A stretch of DNA of 20,819 bases from JBGSWL01 sp041752455. GTDB taxonomy: Bacteria; Pseudomonadota; Alphaproteobacteria; Rhizobiales; Rhizobiaceae. Made by a program: the position numbers and the translations under genes. Shown one piece after another: positions 7,307 to 14,848 of this stretch; the first letter of the stretch is position 1; every line of letters starts with the position of its first letter. The notes under the pieces were generated by a model, which was not told the origin of the DNA, ran no database searches, and saw only the letters and a list, made by a program, of their open reading frames with translations. The stretch is taken from the NCBI GenBank assembly GCA_041752455.1, contig JBGSWL010000074.1:1-20819 (forward strand). Reading direction: 5' to 3'.

Positions 7307-8518
7307 ATGCATGTCACCGATTGCGACGTCATCGTTACCGGAACGCCCGATGGCGCGCCGGGCGGGCGGTATTTCATCTTCGTCAAGCTGACGACCAATG
7401 ACGGCATCGTTGGATGGGGCGAGGCCTATAATGCCAGCTTCGGCCCGCATGTGACGGCGGCGATGATCATGGATGTGTTCGCCCGGCATCTGGAAGGGCG
7501 CGACCCGCATGATGTGGAACTGTTCTTCCGGCGCGCCTATTCGTCAGGCTTCACCCAGCGGCCGGACGTGACCATGGCAGGCTGCGTCTCGGCGCTGGAA
7601 ATGGCCTGCTGGGACATCATCGGCAAGGCGGCAGGCCAGCCGGTGCACAAGCTCATCGGCGGGGCGGTGCATGAGCGGCTGCGCTCCTACACCTATCTCT
7701 ATCCGCAGCAAGGCTCGATCTATCCGTCGGAGACGACAGGCCGCACAGTCTACAACGATCCGGAACTGGCGGCGGAAAACGCGCTGGCCTGGGTGGAGCG
7801 CGGGTTCACGGCGGTGAAATTCGATCCGGCGGGGCCGTATACGGTGCATGATCCGCACCAGCCGCTTTTGGCCGACATCGAACGGTCTGCTGCCATGGTC
7901 AAAGCGGTGCGCGAAGCCATCGGCACGCGCGCCGACATCCTGTTCGGCACGCACGGGCAGTTTTCTCCGGCCGGCGCGCGGCGGATGGCCCGGGCGATCG
8001 AGCCCTATGATCCGCTGTGGTTCGAAGAGCCGGTGCCGCCGGACAATTTCGAGGCGATGGGCAAGGTTGCGGCGGGAACATCGATCCCGGTTGCCTCCGG
8101 CGAGCGGCTGGCGACCAAGATCGAGTTTGCGCAACTGCTGAAAGTAGGCGGCGCGGCGATCATCCAGCCCAATCTCGGGCGGTGCGGCGGTATTCTGGAG
8201 GCCAAGAAGATCGCGGCCATTGCCGAGGTTTACCAAGCGCAGGTGGCGCCGCATTGCTACTGCGGGCCGATCGTTGCGGCGGCCAACATCCAGTTTGCCG
8301 CGACCTGCTCGAACTTCCTGATCCTCGAAGCGATCAAGGACTGGTCAGGCTTTCACGCGGAGCTTCTCGACCGGCCTCTGGTGATGGAAGCGGGCTACAC
8401 GGTGGTTCCGACCGAGCCGGGGCTTGGCGTCAATCTCGATGAAGCGGTGGCGCGGGCGCACCCCTATGACGGGCCGTATCTGCATCTTGGCATGGAGGAT
8501 CGGCCGGTCCAGCCGTGA
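7307..8518 (+). CDS. Mandelate racemase/muconate lactonizing enzyme family protein (sugar-acid dehydratase-like)
   Basis: The 403-residue product is an enolase-superfamily enzyme: an N-terminal capping domain, then a (beta/alpha)7-beta barrel from about residue 125. It most resembles sugar-acid dehydratases such as galactonate dehydratase. Recognisable elements are VKF near residue 170, WFEEPVP (E240/E241), ASGERL (E266), IQPNLGRCGGI (N289) and VAPHCYCGPI (H316). The site usually holding the first metal-binding Asp reads FGTHGQF (G214-T215-H216), so by alignment from memory the Asp is Gly, and the dyad Asp before GGI is Asn. This points to a divergent subgroup or altered chemistry. ATG 7307 follows a strong GAGGGAGGGAA site. 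Pathway genes for a sugar acid are not in the window; a bidirectional terminator follows. Confidence 0.88.
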   Translation: MHVTDCDVIVTGTPDGAPGGRYFIFVKLTTNDGIVGWGEAYNASFGPHVTAAMIMDVFARHLEGRDPHDVELFFRRAYSSGFTQRPDVTMAGCVSALEMACWDIIGKAAGQPVHKLIGGAVHERLRSYTYLYPQQGSIYPSETTGRTVYNDPELAAENALAWVERGFTAVKFDPAGPYTVHDPHQPLLADIERSAAMVKAVREAIGTRADILFGTHGQFSPAGARRMARAIEPYDPLWFEEPVPPDNFEAMGKVAAGTSIPVASGERLATKIEFAQLLKVGGAAIIQPNLGRCGGILEAKKIAAIAEVYQAQVAPHCYCGPIVAAANIQFAATCSNFLILEAIKDWSGFHAELLDRPLVMEAGYTVVPTEPGLGVNLDEAVARAHPYDGPYLHLGMEDRPVQP

Positions 8519-8534
8519 GTTGATCCGGAAAGCA

Positions 8535-8560
8535 GGCCGCAACGCAGAAGCGTTGCGGCC
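8535..8560. terminator. Bidirectional hairpin terminator
   Basis: A perfect 11-bp inverted repeat, GGCCGCAACGC / GCGTTGCGGCC, surrounds an AGAA loop in the 65-bp gap between two convergent genes. CGCCTTTCG follows on the plus strand and TGCTTTCC on the minus strand. The T-tracts are short, but the strong stem and tail-to-tail placement support shared transcription termination. Confidence 0.8.
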
Positions 8561-8583
8561 CGCCTTTCGTGGCCCGTCCGGCC

Positions 8584-8835
8584 TTATTCGACCTTGGTGA
8601 CTTCGGTGAGGGTTGTGGTGCCATCTTCATAGATGACCTTGATCGAATCACCGACAGCAAGGCCGGTGATATCGACGGCTTCGCCGGCAACCCAGGTCGA
8701 GCCGTCTTCCAGCGTGACCATGCGGGTCGCGGCATCCAGCGCAGCGATGACGCCTTCGCCTTCGCCGGCAAAGGCAAACAGCGAGGAGCCGACAAGCGTG
8801 GCGCCGACGAGGAATGCGGAGATGAGGTTCTTCAT
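8584..8835 (-). CDS. DUF1344 family small periplasmic protein
   Basis: The 83-residue product has a signal peptide, MKNLISAFLVGATLVGSSLFAFA, with cleavage probable after AFA (residue 23). The mature domain of about 60 residues follows the DUF1344 pattern: GEGVIAALDAATRMVTLEDGSTW, then VGDSIKVIYEDGTT, a small beta-rich fold of unknown function common in Rhizobiales. ATG 8835 was chosen because GAAGGGA lies 8 bases upstream and the signal peptide starts there; the frame upstream to 8862 adds only a few residues. The gene is monocistronic and ends at the shared terminator. An export role is clear; a molecular function is not known. Confidence 0.88.
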   Translation of the reverse strand: MKNLISAFLVGATLVGSSLFAFAGEGEGVIAALDAATRMVTLEDGSTWVAGEAVDITGLAVGDSIKVIYEDGTTTLTEVTKVE

Positions 8836-9158
8836 GGTGTCGTTCCCTTCGTGAGGTTTCAAAACGTGCCCGAGGACCAGAGCGGCAGTTTGCTTCGCGC
8901 CGCTTCGGGCACTGCCAAACTGGGCTTGTCCCGTCTCGACCTCAAATCACGAACGGTTGCAAAAATGCAGCAATTTCAATGACATGATTTGGCCATGATT
9001 GGTGCGCTCAAGCCGGTTTGTCTGTTGTGTTCGCGGTGAAATCCATGGCCGGCAACGGTTTGCCATCACCATGGCGCTGCCATGATTTGCGAGGCGGCGC
9101 ATCTTCACGACGTATCACGACAAGCGATTGCGTGAATGGACGGCTGATTTGATCACTG
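8836..9158. other. Intergenic region with no recognisable gene
   Basis: These 323 bases lie upstream of the DUF1344 gene and downstream of the EamA gene (both minus strand), so the DUF1344 promoter should be here. The stretch near 8945-8995 is less GC-rich than the surroundings. I see no conserved hairpin, repeat or convincing promoter, and the open frames that cross it have no family resemblance. Confidence 0.6.
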
Positions 9159-10073
9159 TCACACGGCGTGAGCGGTGTTCCGGCGTCGCCGGATGCCGAT
9201 CGCCGGGACAATTTCAACCATCAGCATGGCTGCAAAAATCAGCGCGCAGCCGAGAAAGCCGATCGCCGGGATGCGCTCACCCAGAAAGATCGCGCCGAAC
9301 GAGGCGGCAAACAGCGCTTCCGATGACAGGAAGATCGCTGCCTGCGGGCCCGGCGTGTGGCGCTGGGCGATCACCTGGAGGGTGAAGGCAGCGCCACCGG
9401 ACAGGACCCCGGCATAGAGGATTTCGGGGCCTGCCGCCGCAATCATCGAGAAGGCGGGATCCTCGATGACAAAGGCGAGCGCGGTGCCGGCAAGGCCGCA
9501 AGCGAGAAATTGCCAGAAGGCGAGCGTGAACGGCCGCGGGCGTCGGCGCGCCATGCGCCCGATCGCCAGCACATGCACCGACCAGACGGCTGCCGACCCG
9601 AACATCCAGATGTCGCCGCTGACAAGGCCGTCGAAACGGCCACCGGCGAGAAGGAAGATCCCGGTCAGCGTCAGCAGCGCAGCCGGCCAGATGACCGGGT
9701 GCGGCGGTTCGCGCAGGATGAACAGGGCGGCGACCGGCACCAGCACCACGTAGATGCCGGTGAGGAACCCGGCATTGGTGACGGTTGTGCTCAACATCCC
9801 GATCTGTTGTGTGTAAGCTGCAATAAACAGAACGAGGCCGAGGGCGATGAACCGGACGATCACCGGGGCATCGACGGCGGCTGCCGGGTCACCGGCGCTG
9901 CGCCTTGCCTCGAACAGCGCGAATGGCGCAAGCGCGGCCGCGGCTGCCAAAAAGCGGATACCGGTGAAGAATGCCGGGCCGATATCGGCCATGGCGACCG
10001 ACTGGGCGACAAAACCCATGCCCCAGATCGCCCCGGCAAGAAGCAGGAGCGCGTTTGCAACCATCCGGGGCAT
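9159..10073 (-). CDS. EamA-family (drug/metabolite transporter) permease
   Basis: The 304-residue product is an inner-membrane permease with two EamA repeats of five helices each. The first repeat begins ANALLLLAGAIWGMGFVAQSVAM and includes IGPAFFTGIRFLAAAAALAPFA. The second begins GDIWMFGSAAVWSVHVLAIG and ends FLGERIPAIGFLGCALIFAAMLMVEI, with the FLGE motif typical of the family. Length is usual (about 300). The C-terminus is short and basic (RRRRNTAHAV), consistent with a cytoplasmic end. ATG 10073 has GGAGA seven bases upstream. The substrate is unknown; DMT members export amino acids or other small metabolites. It diverges from the CSS-EAL gene across 136 bp. Confidence 0.92.
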   Translation of the reverse strand: MPRMVANALLLLAGAIWGMGFVAQSVAMADIGPAFFTGIRFLAAAAALAPFALFEARRSAGDPAAAVDAPVIVRFIALGLVLFIAAYTQQIGMLSTTVTNAGFLTGIYVVLVPVAALFILREPPHPVIWPAALLTLTGIFLLAGGRFDGLVSGDIWMFGSAAVWSVHVLAIGRMARRRPRPFTLAFWQFLACGLAGTALAFVIEDPAFSMIAAAGPEILYAGVLSGGAAFTLQVIAQRHTPGPQAAIFLSSEALFAASFGAIFLGERIPAIGFLGCALIFAAMLMVEIVPAIGIRRRRNTAHAV

Positions 10074-10209
10074 CTATAGTTCTCCGACGTATTGTATTGG
10101 TTGTAAACGCATGAATCTGCTTGAATTTCGCGCCATATTGATCAGGTAACTTAAGGCCGTGTTATCGGTTGGCCGCTAGTTTCGATGCAAATTCATTGCG
10201 CTACGGAAC

Positions 10210-11859
10210 GTGCGGTTGAAACCTCTGCAAAACATCGCTGTCTGGCTGTTGCTCTCCTTTGGCCTTATGGCAATCGGCGATTATGCTTACAAGCAACTTG
10301 TTTTGAGCTGGAACAAGCAGTCCGTCCAAGCGGCCATCAGTGGCGTCATGGAGCGGATCGACGGCTCGCTCAACGAGGTTGTCGCGGCGCTGGACCAGAT
10401 AGCCGGGAGCGGGGTCAACGATTGTTCCAACCAGTCGTTGGCACGGCTGAACCAGATGATCTTCATCACCGGTCCGATCAAGGACATTGCGCTGCGCAAC
10501 GGGACGACGTCGTGCTCGGCCCAGCCGCAGGTATCGCTGGCGCTTCTCGTCCTGACCGGTGCTGAAAGCGGCGTCCGGTCTGCCTCCGGAAGCACACTGC
10601 TGTACCGGATCTCGCAGCGCGATTTCAATGGTCTGGCAGTCAAACGCATGGGCGCCAAGGGCGATGTGGTGGCCCTTTTGAACGCCGGACAATTCCTGAC
10701 GGATGCCTATTCGCTGCAATTGCCGCCCCAGACGCAAGTCACGGTCCGTCTTTCGGACGGGCAGATTGCGGCGCAGTCTACCGTTGTCCGTGATGTGGAA
10801 GCCGGCGACGAGCAAAGTTTCTCCGTGGCGTCAGCCATTCACCCGATCAGCATCGACGCTTCGGTGCCGGCGGCAGCATTGGCTGCCTGGCGCAACAAGC
10901 CCAATCCGCTGATCTATCTGCTCGGCCTTGTCGCCAGCCTCGGGATTTCGGCACTCATTGCCTTTGTGCTGCTCGATCCCGACCGGCCGGACCGGCGCGT
11001 GCGGCGGGCGCTTGCCGCCCGCGAGATCAAGCCGTTCCTGCAGCCGATCTTCGACATCGCATCGGCGCGGATTGTCGGCTACGAAGTTCTGGCGCGCTGG
11101 CAATTGCCGGACGGGCGCATCCAGGGGCCGGCGGCCTTCATCGATGAAGTGGAAAAGCACGGGCTTTCCGACCGGCTGTTCCATACGATGTGCCAGCAGG
11201 TCGGGGACGGGCTGGCGACATTTGCGGTCTGCAATCCCGACCTGCGCATTGCCTTCAATGTCACGCCCGAGCAGATCGAAACACCGGGCTTTGCCGAAAC
11301 CGCTCGGAGTGCAATTGGCCGGTCCGGTCTGCCGTTCACGTCGGTAACGCTGGAAGTCACCGAACGGCAGGCGATTTCGAACCACGAGCAGGTGCATCAC
11401 AATCTGGCATGGTTGCGCGCCGAAGGCGTGCATGTGGCGGTCGACGATGCGGGCACCGGTCACAACGGATTGTCCGCGTTGGCGACGCTGGCACCCGATG
11501 TCGTCAAGATCGACAAGTACTTCGTCGACGGCATGGAAAAGAACGAGCGGGCGCTCGCTGTCATCTCGATGCTGGTGCAGGCGGCGCGCGACATGCGCAT
11601 GAAGACGGTGGCCGAAGGTGTCGAAACCGACATCCAACTGGAGCGGTTGCGGCGCGCGGGCGTCGATTCGGCGCAGGGCTTCTACATGGCCCGGCCGATG
11701 CCGCTGAGCTGGGTCGAAGAGTTCCACCAATCCCACGAGACCCGGTTGCTGCGGGCATTGTCGGCGACGGCTCGTCTTCAGGAGACGCCGGCTGCCAAGG
11801 CCGAACCGGAAACGGGCAATGTGAGGCGTGCGCGCGCAGAACTGGCCCTGGCGCACTGA
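10210..11859 (+). CDS. CSS-motif EAL-domain cyclic-di-GMP phosphodiesterase
   Basis: The 549-residue inner-membrane protein has helix 1 (residues 10-30), a periplasmic region (31-230), helix 2 (234-256) and a cytoplasmic EAL domain (about 265-510). The periplasmic part carries the two cysteines of a CSS motif: C72 (DCSNQSL) and C102 (TSCSAQP). In enterobacterial relatives this pair forms a redox-sensitive disulfide controlling activity. The EAL domain has all expected active-site residues: E292 (YEVLARW), N350, E382 (LEVTE), D412-D413 (VDDAGTG), K433 (VKIDK), E469 (AEGVET) and Q489 (QGFYMARP). Hydrolysis of cyclic-di-GMP to pGpG is therefore expected. There is no GGDEF domain. The start is probably GTG 10210, since the next ATG lies inside helix 1; the ribosome site is poor, suggesting weak translation. 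Confidence 0.92.
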   Translation: MRLKPLQNIAVWLLLSFGLMAIGDYAYKQLVLSWNKQSVQAAISGVMERIDGSLNEVVAALDQIAGSGVNDCSNQSLARLNQMIFITGPIKDIALRNGTTSCSAQPQVSLALLVLTGAESGVRSASGSTLLYRISQRDFNGLAVKRMGAKGDVVALLNAGQFLTDAYSLQLPPQTQVTVRLSDGQIAAQSTVVRDVEAGDEQSFSVASAIHPISIDASVPAAALAAWRNKPNPLIYLLGLVASLGISALIAFVLLDPDRPDRRVRRALAAREIKPFLQPIFDIASARIVGYEVLARWQLPDGRIQGPAAFIDEVEKHGLSDRLFHTMCQQVGDGLATFAVCNPDLRIAFNVTPEQIETPGFAETARSAIGRSGLPFTSVTLEVTERQAISNHEQVHHNLAWLRAEGVHVAVDDAGTGHNGLSALATLAPDVVKIDKYFVDGMEKNERALAVISMLVQAARDMRMKTVAEGVETDIQLERLRRAGVDSAQGFYMARPMPLSWVEEFHQSHETRLLRALSATARLQETPAAKAEPETGNVRRARAELALAH

Positions 11860-11941
11860 TCATCACCTTTGCCGCTTGGTCATCGGCGGCCGAGTGCCTA
11901 GTTAGAGGTTGAGCGATCAACTTCAAAAGGCAGGCACTTTC

Positions 11942-13066
11942 ATGCGTGACACCAGCAGCCGCACTCCGGCGCAGAGCCCGGCAGACACGATGACGCGCAG
12001 GCGGCGCGGAACGATCCCGGCCCGTATCGCCCTGGCGCTGGGCATCATCGCGTTCGGCGGGCTGGAGCCGGCCGCAGCCAGCCAGTTCAAGCGGATCAAC
12101 GACATCAATGTGAACTGCTCCGACGCCGTGGAGTGCGATTTCTACATCTCCAATCCAAACGTCACGCTCTACGGCATAGGCCTGCGCCGAAGCGCAGCCA
12201 CCGATGCGCCGATCCGGTTGTTCTTCGGGACACGCGAACCGTTGGTCGCGGGGTCCGAACTGGTCCTCTCGATTGACGGACGCGTTCTTGAGACGATTGC
12301 CGCGGGCGACCTTGCCTACCGGGCGGCAATTGCCGAATATTCGATCGGCGATGCCGCTCTGGTCGAGGCCTTCATCGGAGCGATCAAGGCCGGCCGGACA
12401 CTGAGCGTCAGTTACCGCACACGCAGCGGGCAGTCGCTGGCGCCTTTTGCACTGGAGGGCGCTGCTGAAGGCCTTGCTTTCATGGACGCGGTCCAGGGCC
12501 GCACCGGGCGCAACGACGCGATTGCGGTGATCGGCGACCGGGTGCAGCTTTCTGCGGAGGGTGGAGCGCAGACGCCGATCACAGCGCTCGATGACCTGCC
12601 TGAGCCCATGCGGTCGCAGATGACGGGCGCAGACGCGCCATGCGCGCTAGGCAATGGCGAAACGCCCGATCTGGCCGGCAGCTTTGCGGTTCCGGTCTCG
12701 GCGATGACGACGCTCTATGTGGTGCGCTGCGGCGATGCCTTTGCCTACAATACGCCCTATGCGGCTTTTTCAGCTGCGGGCGAGGACACGACAAGGCTGG
12801 CGCTTGCGGAAATGACCGCCGAGGGACCGGTGGCCGAGACGACGGTTTGGAACGCCGGCTGGGATGAAGAAACCCGCACCTTGTCTGGCCTGTTCAAGGA
12901 CCGTGGACTTGGCGATTGCGGCCGGTACCATCGTTGGGCGTTGAGCGAGGGGGAGGGCGCGATGCGTCTTGCCCTCGTGGAATCGCGCGTGAACGACATC
13001 TGCGGCGGGGCGACATCCGCCGAGACCGGGCAATGGCCGCAACTCTGGCCGGTGGTCACGCCTTGA
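11942..13066 (+). CDS. DUF1176 family exported protein
   Basis: The 374-residue product matches the DUF1176 family, periplasmic proteins of unknown function found in many proteobacteria. It has a long basic N-region (MRDTSSRTPAQSPADTMTRRRRG), a hydrophobic core (RIALALGIIAFGG) and a likely cleavage site after EPAAA (about residue 46). The mature chain has paired cysteines near both ends (NCSDAVEC; DCGRYHRW with NDICGG), plausible disulfides. ATG 11942 was preferred to TTG 11909 because AGGCAGG lies about 7-10 bases upstream and the signal peptide then has a normal layout, although its N-region is still long; an internal Met at residue 27 would give a more ordinary one. The TGA overlaps the next gene's reading frame, so the pair is probably an operon. 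Confidence 0.82.
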   Translation: MRDTSSRTPAQSPADTMTRRRRGTIPARIALALGIIAFGGLEPAAASQFKRINDINVNCSDAVECDFYISNPNVTLYGIGLRRSAATDAPIRLFFGTREPLVAGSELVLSIDGRVLETIAAGDLAYRAAIAEYSIGDAALVEAFIGAIKAGRTLSVSYRTRSGQSLAPFALEGAAEGLAFMDAVQGRTGRNDAIAVIGDRVQLSAEGGAQTPITALDDLPEPMRSQMTGADAPCALGNGETPDLAGSFAVPVSAMTTLYVVRCGDAFAYNTPYAAFSAAGEDTTRLALAEMTAEGPVAETTVWNAGWDEETRTLSGLFKDRGLGDCGRYHRWALSEGEGAMRLALVESRVNDICGGATSAETGQWPQLWPVVTP

Positions 13067-13653
13067 GCGAGGATGTTCTGGCGCAGCGGCTGGCCTTTGT
13101 GCGGCGCGCCAACGCGATGAAGGATGTGCTGCGCAGCGGTTACACAGGCGAGGGCGCGCGCGAAAGCGTTGCCGAACACACCTGGCGCGTGGCGCTGATG
13201 GCGGTTGCCTTTGCCGATCTGTTCGACGGCATCGACATGGTGGAGCTGCTGACGATGATCCTGATCCACGATCTCGGCGAAATCCGTGAAGGCGATGTGC
13301 CGGCGACGCAACAGACGACGGACGATGGCCGGGCAGCGCGCGAGCGGGCCGATTTTGCCGATCTGGTCGCCAGCCTGCCACACGCACTGCGGGACCGGCT
13401 GCAGGCGGCGTTTGACGACTACCGCGAACCGGCCAGCCGCGAGGCGGTTCTGGCCAAGGGTTTCGACAAGCTGGAAACCATCCTGACGCACACGCAGGGC
13501 GCCAATCCTGCGGACTTCGACTATCGGTTCAATCTTGGCTATGCGCGCTCACGTACCGATGCCGATCCGGTGCTGGCGAGCCTTCGGGCGATGATTGATG
13601 CGGCCACCCAGCGCCGGGCAGAAGGTTTGCCCGGGTGGGAAGAACCTATTTGA
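13033..13653 (+). CDS. HD-domain phosphohydrolase (YfbR/HDDC2-like, probable nucleotidase)
   Basis: The 206-residue cytoplasmic protein belongs to the HD superfamily of metal-dependent phosphohydrolases. The metal ligands are in order: H49 (SVAEHTWR), H79-D80 (LIHDLGEI) and D145 (FDKLET). The spacing is that of the HDDC2/YfbR 5'-deoxynucleotidase group, which removes phosphate from deoxynucleoside monophosphates; this activity is a family inference. The start is uncertain. ATG 13033 lies inside the upstream DUF1176 gene (34-bp overlap), while TTG 13063 overlaps its stop as TTGA and would give a 196-residue protein starting close to the conserved region. Neither has a strong ribosome site. A palindrome followed by five Ts, just past the stop, is a good terminator for this gene and its upstream partner. 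Confidence 0.87.
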   Translation: MAATLAGGHALSEDVLAQRLAFVRRANAMKDVLRSGYTGEGARESVAEHTWRVALMAVAFADLFDGIDMVELLTMILIHDLGEIREGDVPATQQTTDDGRAARERADFADLVASLPHALRDRLQAAFDDYREPASREAVLAKGFDKLETILTHTQGANPADFDYRFNLGYARSRTDADPVLASLRAMIDAATQRRAEGLPGWEEPI

Positions 13654-13657
13654 TTGC

Positions 13658-13706
13658 GCAATTCCGGACGCGAAACCGGTGCCCACTTTCGCTGGAATTG
13701 CTTTTT
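13658..13706 (+). terminator. 44-bp palindromic repeat (copy 1) plus T5: likely intrinsic terminator
   Basis: The element begins 4 bases after the HD-domain gene stop. Outer arms GCAATTCC / GGAATTGC (13658-13665, 13694-13701) enclose inner arms GCGAAA / TTTCGC, and TTTTT follows at 13702-13706. It is identical over 44 bp to 14342-14385. It lies between convergent transcription units and probably terminates the DUF1176-HD operon. Confidence 0.8.
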
Positions 13707-13710
13707 GAGC

Positions 13711-14223
13711 TCAGTTTGTGAGGGTGCCGGTCCAGCGCTTGAGCCGCTTGAGATTGTTGCCGAGATCGCTTTCGCCAAGCTGCGCCCGCGCATAGGCAAC
13801 AAGGCCGGTGCGCCCGTCCGGCAAGGCGACCGCGAGGAACTGGTTGGTATCGGGAAACCGCATGGTGCCGGTCCATGTCACATAGCGCAGCGCAGCCGGG
13901 TCGATGCGATCATCGACCCGCTGCTTGATCGTCGCGGTGTCGGCGATGACCGCCTGATCGAGGCGGGCGATCAGCGCTGCCGGCGGCAGATCGTAGATCG
14001 GCAATGCGCCATCGGTGCGCACACCGGCACACAGTCCGGGCGAACAGAGCAAGGCGTCGTGCGGCCGGGTCGAGCGGACCGGGTTTGCGAGGTCAAACGG
14101 CCCTAGATCGGGATCGCCTGCCAGACGCCGCCACGTCGCCTCGCGCCCGATGACGACGAACGCCGTCGCGGCAATGGCCAGCGCGAAGACGGCGACGAGA
14201 AGGATGGCGAGGGCGGTTTTCAT
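13711..14223 (-). CDS. DUF1499 family membrane-anchored protein
   Basis: The 170-residue product matches DUF1499, a family of unknown function. An N-terminal membrane anchor (residues 3-27, ALAILLVAVFALAIAATAFVV) precedes a soluble domain of about 140 residues, predicted to be periplasmic. Near its start is PHDALLCSPGLCAG with two cysteines (C60 and C65), the usual beginning of the DUF1499 domain. Later come IDPAALRYVTWTGTMRFPDTN and LPDGRTGLVAYARAQLGESDLG, the latter a typical family end with the Gly-Asp-Leu-Gly segment. Length fits. ATG 14223 is preceded by GGAG about 12 bases upstream, slightly distant. It is the last of three minus-strand genes and converges with the HD-domain gene. Function is unknown. 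Confidence 0.85.
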   Translation of the reverse strand: MKTALAILLVAVFALAIAATAFVVIGREATWRRLAGDPDLGPFDLANPVRSTRPHDALLCSPGLCAGVRTDGALPIYDLPPAALIARLDQAVIADTATIKQRVDDRIDPAALRYVTWTGTMRFPDTNQFLAVALPDGRTGLVAYARAQLGESDLGNNLKRLKRWTGTLTN

Positions 14224-14302
14224 GAGTTGGCGCAGCTCCGTTCACGCGGACCTACGCCGTGGCCCGACAGGGCGCACTGATCGGTATCAAGTGGATTGGA
14301 TT

Positions 14303-14411
14303 AGAACCTCCGCCGGCTGGCGGCGAGATTTTTTTGTTGTCGCAATTCCGGACGCGAAACCGGTGCCCACTTTCGCTGGAATTGCTTCAGAACCTCCGCC
14401 GGCTGGCGGCG
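14303..14411. repeat. Second copy of the 44-bp palindrome, flanked by 23-bp direct repeats
   Basis: Positions 14342-14385 are identical to 13658-13701. This copy is bracketed by an exact 23-bp direct repeat (14303-14325 and 14389-14411), each with its own CCGCC-GGCT-GGCGG hairpin. The right-hand repeat is also the last coding part of the small two-helix membrane protein, so the gene's 3' end is partly duplicated beyond its stop. The left repeat is followed by seven Ts (14329-14335), which would read as a plus-strand terminator although no plus-strand gene lies upstream. Confidence 0.8.
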
Positions 14412-14710
14412 TCGAGGTCGGCGACCAGTGATCGGGCCAGGGCGACGCCGGCGGCACTCATGGCGATGAGGCCGGCAAGCAGGATCGGCAGGCCTGCCTC
14501 ACGGCTGAGGGTCAGCGGCGCGGAAAGGTCCGGCGCCACCATCAGGCGGGCCATCGAGGCGGCGTTGTCCGGTGTTGCGGCGTTGGCAAAGCTTGTAAGC
14601 CCGAACAGGACCATGGCAGTCGCGACCAGCGTCACCGCCGACATCATGGCCATCGCAACGGCACTCGCCTTGGACCACTTGCGACGCTTGGCTTCATAGT
14701 GATTGAACAT
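14387..14710 (-). CDS. Small two-helix membrane protein, hypothetical
   Basis: I do not recognise a family. The 107-residue product starts with a basic cytoplasmic segment (MFNHYEAKRRKWSK), has a hydrophobic helix at about residues 17-38, and a short loop (residues 40-72) that follows an FANAA sequence which could be cleaved as a signal peptide. A second helix (about 74-94, GLPILLAGLIAMSAAGVALA) precedes a basic tail ending ASRRRF. ATG 14710 has a strong GGGAG six bases upstream and is preferred to the longer frame from 14788. It lies 138 bp downstream of the EAL gene on the same strand. Its last codons fall within a 23-bp sequence that is repeated just past its stop, so the C-terminus may have been changed by a repeat insertion. 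Confidence 0.75.
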   Translation of the reverse strand: MFNHYEAKRRKWSKASAVAMAMMSAVTLVATAMVLFGLTSFANAATPDNAASMARLMVAPDLSAPLTLSREAGLPILLAGLIAMSAAGVALARSLVADLDAASRRRF

Positions 14711-14848
14711 CGTGATCTCCCAGCCAACAGACGTGTCTCTGCCCCGCTGCAAGAGATGACCTGAGATTTGGGCGGACGTTGGATGCAATACGGGCGGCGA
14801 GCGGGAAAAGTTGTGGCATTTTCATGGCATTGGCGCCGAAAGCTCACG

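Noticed and set aside
8836..9158. Possible small gene upstream of the DUF1344 gene
   Set aside because: Open frames are short, overlap the EamA gene end or the DUF1344 gene, and have no ribosome site or recognisable domain.
10831..11856. Antisense open frame (341 codons) opposite the CSS-EAL gene
   Set aside because: The plus strand encodes a complete EAL domain with all catalytic residues; the antisense product is low-complexity Arg/His/Gln.
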